DNA of 64,000 bases from Phlegmacium glaucopus (taxonomy: Eukaryota > Basidiomycota > Agaricomycetes > Agaricales > Cortinariaceae): the NCBI GenBank assembly GCA_015039465.1, contig MU130379.1:124001-188000 (forward strand), read 5' to 3'. The notes beneath the pieces are model-generated. The model was not told where the DNA came from and ran no database searches. It worked only from the letters and a program-made list of their open reading frames with translations. How positions within the stretch are numbered: position 1 is the stretch's first letter; the number at the start of each line of letters is the position of its first letter. Below, one piece after another: positions 54,864-64,000 of the stretch. Position numbers and translations under genes: made by a program.

Positions 54864-56958
54864 ATGGATTGCACTTACAATAGAAAATAGACCAAAAAGA
54901 TCTTGGCATCATCTGTGATTGATGCAAAACAGTTTTTGAAAGAAAGTTTTGGTTTCATTAAAAATAGCAGTCTTGAAGGATGTCCTTCAGCCCTAGCTTG
55001 GCTGCCTGAAAAATCTGATATCTGGAAAACATATGGAGATAAGATGGACTGTCCATGGAAGTTCCATCTGGGAAGAAGAAAAGCATGGAGCCAGTCTGAA
55101 GCAGTTTTGAGACATTCTGCTGGAATCAACTCTGCTGTTTTTTCTCCTGATGGTATGCATATTGTCTCTGCATCTGATGACCACACTGCACGGATTTGGA
55201 ATACAGCCACAGGAGAGTGTGAGGTAGAGCTCAAAAGACATTGGGTCAACTCTGCTGTCTTTTCTCCTGATGGTATGCATATTGTCTCTGCATCTTCAGA
55301 TCACACTGCACGGATCTGGAATGCAGCCACAGGAGAGTGTGAGGCAGAGCTTAGAGGACATTCAAATTGGGTCAACTCTGCTGTCTTCTCACCTGATGGT
55401 ATGCATATTGTTTCTGCATCTTCAGATAACACTGTGCGGATATGGATTACAGCCACGGGGGGGTGTGGGGTAGAGCTTAAAGGACATGTATCCTCAGTAA
55501 AATCCGCTGTCTTCTCTTCTGATGGTATGCATATTGTCTCTGCATCTTCAGATAACACTGCACGGATCTGGAATACAGCCACAGGAGAGTGTGAGGCAGA
55601 GCTCAAAGGACATTCATCCTCAGTAAAATCTGCTGTCTTCTCTCCTAATGGTATGCATATTGTCTCTGCATCTGATGATCACACTGCACGGATCTGGAAT
55701 ACAGCCACAGGAGAGTGTGAAGCAGAGCTCAAAGGACATTCAAACACCATCATCTCTGCTGTCTTCTCTCCTGATGGTATGCATATTGTCTCTGCATCTA
55801 CAGATCACACTGCACGGATATGGAATACAGCCACAGGAGAGTGTAAGGCAGAGCTCAAAGGACATTCAAATTGGGTCAACTCTGTTTTCTTTTCTCCTGA
55901 TGGTATGTATATTGTTTCTGCATCTTCAGATCACACTGCACGGATCTCCTGATGGTATGCATATTGTTTCTGCATCTTCAGATCACACTGCACAGATCTG
56001 GAATACAGCCATAGGAGAGTGTGAAGCAGAACCCAAAGGACATTCAAATTGGGTCAACTCTGCTGTCTTCTCTCCTGATGGTATGCATATTGTCTCTGCA
56101 TCTGATGATCACACTGCACGGGTCTGGAATACAGCTACAGGAGACTGTGAGGCAGAGCTCAAAGGACATTCAAACCTTGTCATCTCTGCTGTCTTTTCAC
56201 CTGATGGTATGCATATTGTCTCTGCATCTTCAGATGACACTGCCCGGATATGGAATACAGCCACAGGAGAGTGTGAGGTAGAGCTCAAAGGACATTCAAA
56301 CATTGTCATCTCTGCTATCTTCTCTCCTGATGGTATGCATGTTGTCTCTGCATCTGCAGATCACACTGCACGGATATGGAATACAGCCACAGGAGAGTGT
56401 GAAGCAGAGCTCAAAGGACATTCAAATTGGGTCAACTCTGCTGTCTTCTCTCCTAATGGTATGCACATTGTCTCTGCATCTGATGATTACACTGCACAGA
56501 TTTGGAATACAGCCACAGGAGAATGTGAGGCAGAACTCAAAGGACATTCAAACATTGTCATCTCTGCTGTCTTCTCTCCTGATGGTATGCATATTGTCTC
56601 TGCAACTTCAGATGACACTGCATGGATCTGGAATACAGCCACAGGAGAGTGTGAGGCAGTGCTCAGAGGACATACTTTTGTTTTACCTTCATCTAATAAC
56701 CCACAATTATCTGTTGTACCATCAATTCCTGATGGTATTTTTATCCACACTGATTTTAATGGCCACATCAATGTCTCCCTTGAGCCATCTTTCCTTTACA
56801 TATGCAAAGACACAATACTCCACACTGGGAATCTTCCAGGAATCTGGGTTCCACCTCCTTTCTGTAACCCAACATCCATCAGCTATCACAAATCCAAAAT
56901 TTGCCTTGGATATGGATTAGGAGAAGTTTTACTTTTAGAAGCATGTATCAGTCCTTAA
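54864..56958 (+). pseudogene. NACHT-WD40 gene: WD40 repeat region and C-terminus
   Basis: Continues the preceding NACHT part in a shifted frame. A linker with SSVIDAKQFLKESFGFIKNS and CPSALAWLPEKSDIW (conserved before the WD repeats in this family) leads into WD40 units of 42 residues with core SAVFSPDGMHIVSAS and TARIWNTATGECEAELKGHS. At 55949 a repeat is cut from CGGATCT straight to CCTGATGG, which shifts the frame; the reading then continues from about 55950 to the stop at 56956-56958 with a unique C-terminal segment (YHKSKICLGYGLGEVLLLEA). Two separate frames therefore cover the propeller: 54903-55952 and about 55950-56958. Confidence 0.85.
55099..56690 (+). repeat. About 12 tandem 126-bp WD40 repeat units
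   Basis: Units are nearly identical at the DNA level (CTCCTGATGGTATGCATATT recurs in almost every unit). One unit lacks two codons (KRHW instead of KGHSNW, near 55240) and one boundary is an out-of-frame deletion (55949). Differences concentrate at a few codons around GHSN-x-V-x-S and SAS-x-D-x-TA-x-IW. High identity indicates recent unequal exchange or conversion. Confidence 0.9.
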
Positions 56959-57164
56959 ATTTCTTGGTGTTCTTCACTGCTCAATTTCTTTCTCTCAAAT
57001 ATAGTTGCAAAGTTAATGTCTTAAATGTTATAAACTTTCTTTTTCCTTTTGTAGCATCATGCTTGATGCATGACTTATATCATGTCTTTTTTAAAGACTG
57101 AGGTCAGATCTAATCTGATTGAGTGGATGGTCTCAGGGAATACCCAGATTTTTGTCAGACTGGC

Positions 57165-57570
57165 TGAATGCAACCATCCCAAAACCCAAATCAAAACCCA
57201 AATTCAAAGTTGTATATTCTGCCCCAAGACAAGTTTAAATCCTTTCTCATTTTCACCCATTTACCTTCATTTTTAAAATTCTCATTGATCAGCCAAACTG
57301 GTGCCAAATTGGCACCCAATTCTAACTCCAAACCTGAACCTAACCACCTCTCATCCATTTTAATATTGTACCATCTTTTATTTCATTATCATCCACAACT
57401 CCATTTTCACTCATTTTCAAATTCTTGTTGATTGGCTGAACTGACCCTGAATCTACACCTGAACTGGCACCTGAACCCAACTCCAAACCCAAACCTAATC
57501 AATCACCTTCATTTATTTTAGTATCATATCACTTTTTATTTTGTTAATTTCCACAGCTCCATTATCTCCA
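57165..57570. repeat. Direct duplication of ~150 bp with CCCAA/CCTGAACC motifs
   Basis: 57269-57413 and 57414-57569 are diverged direct copies (TCATTGATCAGCCAAACTGG against TTGTTGATTGGCTGAACTGA, then CAACTCCAAACC, then TTTATTTCATTATCATCCAC). Upstream at 57176-57210 is a short AAACCCAAATC repeat. Non-coding. Confidence 0.6.
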
Positions 57571-58690
57571 TATTAGTATTTAAATGGGATCTTATCCTTT
57601 CCTCTTTGGATCCCCTGCTAGGTGAGTTATATGTAATTAGTAACTTGTAATATAATTAACTTTGGATCCCTTGCTAGTCTGGCTAAGTCAGTACCATAGC
57701 TGCCTTAACAGATGGCCTTTCATAGAATCTGGCAAAAATATTTTCCTATGCTATGCACTCACCTTGCAAAAATTCAAGGCAGGGGTTGATTCCTTGCAGC
57801 ACAAAATGCAAAACATTGACTTTGTGTTTTGAGAGTAACATTTTGTGATAGATCTGTTTAAACCCTCAAAACAGACCCAAGCAAGACTGGAAAGGCAAAG
57901 TTACAAGCCAGGACTGCTAAAATGCAGAATCTGAAATCTTCATCACTGTTAATATGACTTTGTGTTACCTGTTTTTTTTTGCAATCTCCTGGAATTTTCA
58001 ATGCCTTTTGATTGCAAAGGCTCTTGCATGGCCTATACTTCACCTATAAATACTAGAAAAATAGACAATTTGATTTTACATAGTATGGAGAAGTTTGAGG
58101 ATGGGAGAATGTATGGAATTTGGCCATGAGTAAAAGTTTACAAACTCTTGCCAGTGGTCACTTATATATATAAGCCAGTTTTGAAGGACAAGAGAGGACA
58201 AGAATAGTGTTTGAAAGTCTGGTCTTTTGCCTTTTTTGGTATTTTTTGCAGCTGGCATGTTGCCCTTGAAATTCTCCAATGAAACTAGGGTGCCTAAAAA
58301 GGAAAATTTTCTGGTTAAAGACTGAAAAAAGACCAGACTAGCCCTGAAATTTTGTATTCTAAACCCCTAATTATGGTGGAAATCTTAATCCCTTGAAAGG
58401 ATGCTGCTATCCAAAAATTCCTATGCTAGGAAAGACAAGTTGAAAATCTATCTGTCAGCTCAAAAGAAATACCAACAATCATGACTTCCATGTTTATTTA
58501 TCATCAATACTCTTCCTTGTAGAAACTGAGAAATAGCTTTGGTATGAAATTTGCTTCAAGGATCAAAGATGTGACTCAGGTTATAGAACAAAATTTGTAA
58601 GAACTTACTAACAAAATCAAATGATTAAAATCCTGAGTTCTTCAGAAGCACTTCTATTCTCTTGAACTTGGACACTAGTTTTTGCCTTTT
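57570..58690. other. AT-rich, CpG-poor DNA without recognised genes
   Basis: Only short frames with no family resemblance (57858-58043 and 58076-58279 on the minus strand). No terminal repeats were found. Confidence 0.4.
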
Positions 58691-58695
58691 TCTCT

Positions 58696-60259
58696 AAGGT
58701 AGTAGACACCAGGAACCAGCACCCTTATGTAATCAATTATATAAGTAGGGACTAGCATGGTAATGACCGGTAATGACCAGTAAATAAACTGTGGTTTAAC
58801 CAAATATGGTATGGTACAGTATGGTTACTGTGGTTACCGGTAGTATTGAGCCTTAACGCCTTTCTGAGCCTCAGAGCTCAAATATTGTAGCGCTCCTGCA
58901 TATTTACACATTTCTTCTTTTCTGGAGAAATCATAAATTATTATTTGTCATTTAGGCATACTTTTCCCCCTTTTTTCATGCTTCAATTTAGGCCTACCCC
59001 CAAGCATTGTGCAAGCCTGGCTGTTGCACCAGGTCAAAAATTCAAACCCCAGCAATGTTTCAATTTCCAGTTGGTAAAAAAATTCCAAAAGGAATTGGGT
59101 TTATACTTTGTGATGTATTGAGTCAATTTTCACTGAAAACATATAAATATCACCCAAGGAAAGGTGTAGAAAGGCAAAACAATGAAATGTATCTGGATCA
59201 TTAATAAATTTGTATACAATTATTTATTTGGACTAGTCATGCTTTGTAGCCCTATTAGATTTGCTCAGCTGTCTCAGCAGTTCCAGAAAACTGTGGACTT
59301 CCATAGTTACCATGGTTCCATACTGAATGGTACTGGTGCCTCCATTGGAACAGGGATGAGGTCATTGCCAACATTTATTGGCTCACGCTTTTGAAACTCT
59401 GTGATTTAGTGCTTGTCATTCCTTGAAAATTTAATGGCTAATATACAGAATAAAATTTGGACACCATGGGGATGCAGTCATCTTCATAAGGTGCAGCCTC
59501 TTCAGATTTGTGATTGAGTCTTCACAACTCATTAATATACTAATAACTGACTCACTGACTCAGACTCAGACTCAGACTTGGAATAGAATCCAGACTTGGA
59601 CTCTCACTTGGAGTACCTATGAACATGCCTTCAGGCCCTGGTCTTCATCCTCAAGATCTGAATCATCTGGTTCCTCAAAGTCACTGGATCCTGGAAGGTG
59701 ATCATCATCATCATTGATTTGTAATCCTTGAAAAGAATGAAGCTGTAACCATCTTTTTCAATTGGCACATTCCACTTGTGCTGGAGAGATTATCTTCATC
59801 CTCCAAATTGGTAATATCAACCTGTGCTCTCTGGTTTTTCAGTGGCCAGCCAAGGTTCTGTATCTATGATTTGACAGCTTGGGATCCTTTCCCATGTTCA
59901 TTCTGATGTCCTGTGAAAATGATGCCCATTTCCCTGTTCTCTCACCCATCTCCAGTGCTATCCTTTCCATCACAGGGAAATCATGTGGTGTATTATATAA
60001 GCTGTAAAATCCTTGCCTCAGAATTTTGCCAATTTTCTCTCTGACTTTTCTGGACACCAAATGAAGATTGGAGTCATCTTAAATTAAGATCATTTTTCAG
60101 TCAATAAGTTCATTAATATTGTATTTCAAGAAAAACTGGGCTCATAGATCTACTCATAGGATACATCCAAGCAAAGTGATGGGACCAATTACCATGGTAT
60201 GTAATTTTGTGATCAATTTGCTTACATAAAGGGTGCTGGTTCCTGGTGTCTACTACCTT
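58696..60259. mobile_element. 1.56-kb element with ~75-bp terminal inverted repeats
   Basis: Left end AAGGTAGTAGACACCAGGAA, right end TTCCTGGTGTCTACTACCTT; the inverted match continues through CCAGCACCCTTATGTAA and a CATGGTAA/TTACCATG block for about 75 bp. The interior holds only short frames, including low-complexity QTQTQT/SSSRSESSGSS codons near 59570-59680. The target duplication was not resolved. It is a non-autonomous DNA element. Confidence 0.65.
58995..59060 (+). ncRNA. tRNA-like (SINE-like) segment
   Basis: CCTGGCTGTTGCACCAGG forms an anticodon-arm-like hairpin and is followed by TCAAAAATTCAAACCCC, which has a B-box/T-arm flavour. The acceptor and D arms are poor, so this is at most a tRNA-derived repeat fragment. 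Confidence 0.2.
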
Positions 60260-60891
60260 AAGGAGATTGAATCAGCTGTGGTTGGATCAAGGATTCACCC
60301 AGGGTCCAGGGAACTGAGCTTGTTAAATGGTGAGCTGAGAAGAGGTGATAGTGATATGATTCTTGCAGTTTATTTGGAGAGGATAGAAGGAGGGAAGCCA
60401 ATGCAGATGGCAGGAAATGTGTGATATAATCTGGAGTTTCTGGCACCTCAATGATAAGCTTGTTTTTCTTGAAAGATCTGACAGTTGAAAGTTTAGACAT
60501 TACTTTCCATTGAGGTTGATATTCCAAAGATAGAGAATGTTGCAGAGGTATAAACATGTTGATGGTACAAACACTGCTGGCATGGGACCATCTACAACAT
60601 AGGTGCCTGAGAAGATCAGATTTATGTGTAAGCATTAGTAAGAATTTTTATAATTGGTCAGCCACCATCCCATTATATATGTGACAAAGGTAGCTCAGCA
60701 TCACTATCATCACAAATTGTGACATAACATGACATCACAGTAACTTCCCTTTCTGCTTGCCACAAGTTATATTCTAAGTGAACATGAGAAACGAGCATGA
60801 TCATAGAATTTGGTCTATGTGGAGATAAGGATTGTGATGTGACCAGCTTGTCTGCTTCACACTGCAACCTTCAACATTGGACAGGATTTCC

Positions 60892-61680
60892 CTGCTTGTT
60901 GTTACATTCCATTATACATTACTCTGGTCCAGCTCCGTTGGAGTTGTCTCTGGTAGTCCGTACTCTGTTCCAGTACTTTCCCTTGTATCTGGATTACTCT
61001 TCCTATGTCCAACTCCAAGACCTTTCCATATCATTCCAGCTCCTCCAATGTTACTCCAAACCCATTACCACATCTTCACCATAACGACTCTTTCTTTGTC
61101 ATTGCTTTCCCACTATCAGTCAGCACACCTGCTATGGATTATTCACCCAAGAATGCAGGACCTTCTGGGAGCAGAACGCAGCACTTTATATTTATATTTT
61201 ATATTTCAGTTGCTATTCCTTTTATTATTTAAGTACTTGGAGCTTGTATCTTTTCCTCAGTTTCAAATATCAACTTAGTTTCCTCCTCTTGTTCGTTGTT
61301 ACATTCCGTCATACGTTACTCCGGTCCAGCTCTGTCGGAGCTGTCTCTGGTAGTCTGTACTCTGTACAGTGCTTTCCCTTATATCCTGAACTACTCTTCC
61401 TATGTTCAACTCCGAGACTTTTCCATGTCATTCCGGCTCCTCCGGCTATACTCCAAACCCATTGCCACATCTTTGCCACTACCACTATTTCTTTGTCATC
61501 ACTTTCCCACTATCAGTCATCACACCCGCTATGGATTATTCACCCAAGAATGCAGGACCTTCTGGGAGCAGAACGCAGCACTTTATATTTATCCTTTATA
61601 TTTTGGTTGCTATTCCTTTTATTATTTAAGTACTCGAAACTTGTATGTTTTCCTCAGTTCAAATATCAACTTAGTTTCCT
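60892..61680 (+). repeat. ~400-bp direct tandem duplication
   Basis: GTTACATTCC...AATGCAGGACCTTCTGGGAG...TATCAACTTAGTTTCCTCC occurs from about 60898 and again from about 61296 with roughly 90% identity by eye. A TATA-like TTTATATTTAT lies in each unit. It is perhaps duplicated LTR sequence. Frames inside are not conserved between units. Confidence 0.8.
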
Positions 61681-61689
61681 CCTCTTGTT

Positions 61690-62050
61690 CGTCCTCTAAG
61701 TCACTGAGGTCTTCTGTCTTATTCCATTCTCTTCCGGTTCCAAAATTAGGACACTATAGGAGCTGGGTGGCACAGCACATACACTGAGGCCAAAGTCCTT
61801 TCCAATTACTTGTTCCAGAGTTACTCCGACATTACCCCTTGTCTAAACTTAACATTTGTCCTCTAAGTCACTGAGGCTTCTGTCTTATTCCATTCTCTTC
61901 CGGTTCTGAGATCAGGACACTATAGGAGTTGGGTGGCACAGCACATATGCTGAGGCCATAGTCCTTTCTGTTACTTGTTCCAGTTCCGTTCTGACCATTC
62001 CAGAAATACTCCAACATTTTCCCTTTGTTTAAACTTAACACTTGTCATCA
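61690..62050. repeat. ~165-bp direct tandem duplication
   Basis: GTCCTCTAAGTCACTGAGG, then TATTCCATTCTCTTCCGGTT, then GGGTGGCACAGCACATA is present at about 61692 and again at about 61859. It directly follows the 400-bp duplication and continues the same repeated unit. Confidence 0.8.
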
Positions 62051-62990
62051 GAGCAGCTCATTCTTTTCATATACAATTACAGCCAGTCTTAGAAGGATTT
62101 ACAGAGAAATAAATCAAACAATGCTAAGAATCATTTTCTCTCTCCCTGTTTTCATTTGACATCAAATTTGACAAATTTCATCCCTCTGCCAGTGTCCTGC
62201 CCATTACCTCCTATCTGTTGTGCCCACTTGTTGCACCATGCATGCCTCCCCAACTCTCATTGCACCATGCATGCCACAGAGTCCCCTCTTATTGCCCCAT
62301 GCATACCCTCATTATTTTGACCCAGCTGAGTCATTTCTGCCCATCTCCTAAATTATGGGTATCTAAGTCCTTGCTTGCTGCATCACTGGGCTCCTTATAC
62401 ATGGATCACAGCTCATCTTAGATTTGTTTTTCCACAGATCAGGACCCTTGTTTTGGTTGAAAACCCCTTTGGGTTTTTGCCCAAACCACTGCCCACACTT
62501 TTCACTCTCACTGATCTCCTGGATCAGTTCTTCCTTCAATAACATAACATTCAACTACATAGACCTGGGTTGTCGGTCATAACCTGCTTATTTTATGTGT
62601 TTAAATTTCGCTTTTTGAGCTCCTATCTGCCAATCTGCTTAGTATTTAATTATCTGTGATATATATGGTCTTTTTCTGTGTTTTAATTTTGCATTTTTGA
62701 ACAGCTACAAACTGTCTTTTGGGATGCTGTAATTCTTTTTTTAAATCAACAATAACCCCCTCTTTAGGGTGTATATCCAGATTTTAATTTTTGTTTGGTA
62801 TTTTTGTGGGGTTTTCCTGGGTAAATCTACTGTAAGCATTTATTTATCTACACAGTTAATTCAAAGATGAAGAAATAAAGCATCCATAAAGGCATAATCT
62901 CACCGTCAAATTGTTACCAGTGGGATCTTGTCTAGGCATTTGACTGTATTCTTCTCAATGTCAGCCTCATTAGATGACTAGTGTTTAAAG
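62050..62990. other. No gene recognised
   Basis: AT-rich, with CACCATGCATGCC-type short repeats at 62232-62300. The minus-strand frame 62363-62554 shows no resemblance to a known protein. Confidence 0.4.
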
Positions 62991-62999
62991 TCCAGTCCA

Positions 63000-63061
63000 G
63001 TGATACACTGTCAGTATGCTAGGTGCTGTACCAACTGAGGGTGTGATGCGGCTCGGGGCTT
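63000..63061 (+). repeat. Second copy of the LTR-internal tRNA-like segment
   Basis: GATACACTGTCAGTATGCTA through GATGCGGCTCGGGGCTTC matches 19590-19652 with four differences. Homology ends abruptly on both sides (CCAGT before, CATCAGC after). On the minus strand it contains CAGTTGGTACAGCACC, close to a tRNA A box. Confidence 0.65.
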
Positions 63062-63287
63062 CCATCAGCAAAACCCCAGCCGTCTGGCTCGTTTGGCGCC
63101 AGACACACCAGACGCTACCAGACTGCCAGATCTGGTGTGGCGACATAATGACGCTCCCGATGCCATAACGGTTTCATGCCCCACAACTGGATTCTGATGC
63201 TGGAAATTTTTCTGGCAACATAAATAATTTCTGATTCAGTTGTGACTGAGATGTAATTATATGTATCATAAGTTTCCATTCCGTCAG

Positions 63288-63325
63288 TTCATATCAGGAA
63301 TGTCAGTTCATATCAGGAATCTAGC
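63288..63325. repeat. 19-bp direct repeat pair
   Basis: GTCAGTTCATATCAGGAAT occurs twice in a row (63287-63324), followed by GGGACAGTTTC/GGGACAGTTTTC. Confidence 0.7.
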
Positions 63326-63557
63326 TTTTGTGACAGTTCCTGGGACAGTTTCAGGGACAGTTTTCAGATCAAATCATTGTTAATGGGCTAGGGGACGCAG
63401 GAGAGATACATAACATGACAGGTATAGACCATATAGTATTGGATGAGGACATTAGCGTGTGCTGAGATGAGTCGAGTTCCATTCATGAGTCCTATCAGCG
63501 TCAGAGTCAGAAACCCTAAGTTCCATGACATACCTGTTAACCAGCCTACCGAACGCT

Positions 63558-64000
63558 GATGAACATGGCTATGCTCTACCAACTGGAATTGCCCTTTTGT
63601 TGCCATGTTGCCCCTCTAGTCGCTACGTCGCCCCTCTCATCGCTACATCACCCCTCTCATCAATATGTCGCCCCTCTCATTGCTACGTCGCCCCTCTAGT
63701 CGCCATGTCGCCCCTCTAGTCGCCATGTCGCCCCTCTAGTCGCCATGTCGCCCCTCTCATTGCCACATTTCCCTTGTCACTATGTCACACCTTTCAGTCC
63801 TACATCACCCCTCTTGTTGCTACATCGCCCTTTCCACCCTGTTCACCATCTTCATCATTACCTATTTTCCTAAAAGTCGCCCATGCTGCGCATCACTTCA
63901 CTTCTTTTGATTTCCTATCATTCCTACTTTTATGCATCCCCTCACCGTGCCAAAATCATATTCGCATCATTTTACTGTTACCTAGCTACCAGTTATTCTC
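63558..64000. repeat. Arm of the distant inverted repeat (partner at 21539-21982), runs off the window
   Basis: Reverse complement of 21539-21982. It contains the CGCCCCTCTAGTCGCCATGT minisatellite (about 63600-63760). Unlike the partner it keeps most CpG dinucleotides, so it is the less mutated copy. The repeat continues beyond base 64000. Confidence 0.85.

Noticed and set aside
55648..55950. Alternative-frame repeats (MVCILSLHLQITLHG) and antisense frames over the WD40 array
   Set aside because: Any tandem repeat with a unit length divisible by three gives long open shadow frames; only the frame with SPDGMHIVSAS fits a WD40 propeller.

Overview
This window looks like a repeat-dense piece of an agaricomycete (mushroom-forming basidiomycete) nuclear genome; no species is claimed. 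The evidence is short GT-AG introns of about 50-70 bp, NACHT and NACHT-WD40 (fungal NLR-like) proteins, a basidiomycete-type kinase-like gene, a Ty3/Gypsy chromovirus with a chromodomain, a Helitron helicase remnant, and host genes for RNase P subunit Rpp30 and a tungstate-binding-like PBP protein. There are no bacterial-style operons.

Layout. 1-22.3 kb is a graveyard of transposable elements: long-inverted-repeat elements built from short minisatellites, arrays of G/C hairpins, a decayed Gypsy integrase/chromodomain, a Helitron helicase pseudogene split by a 1,664-bp CACTA-like element with an AAA target duplication, a 4.2-kb element with ~480-bp inverted repeats, a probable solo LTR and an LTR with a Ty1-like primer-binding site. 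22.9-29.5 kb carries a NACHT pseudogene whose P-loop is broken by a 4-bp duplication, one or two multi-exon membrane-protein genes and a kinase-like gene. 29.7-44.2 kb is a tandem array of a three-exon secreted, probably GPI-anchored protein on the minus strand (five intact copies, four broken), interleaved with plus-strand remnants of the neighbouring membrane-protein gene; later insertions (a 1.5-kb unknown segment, a hAT-like element with a nested Harbinger-like element) sit between copies. 45.4-52.1 kb is ordinary host sequence: the tungstate-binding-like protein, Rpp30, an F-box/LRR-like gene and an NNT1-like methyltransferase remnant. 52.6-57.0 kb is a NACHT-WD40 gene, disabled, with about 12 nearly identical 42-residue WD repeats. 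57-64 kb is again repeat-rich, ending in one arm of an inverted repeat whose partner lies at 21.5 kb.

The genes do not form a pathway. The main themes are (1) birth-and-death of a cell-surface protein family by tandem duplication, (2) NLR-type immune/allorecognition genes in decay with recently homogenised recognition repeats, and (3) two compositional compartments: CpG-poor, AT-rich transposon territory (about 1-19 kb and 54-63 kb) against a CpG-containing gene island (about 19-53 kb), as expected if repeats are cytosine-methylated. Exon coordinates given below were derived by hand from splice sites and reading frames.
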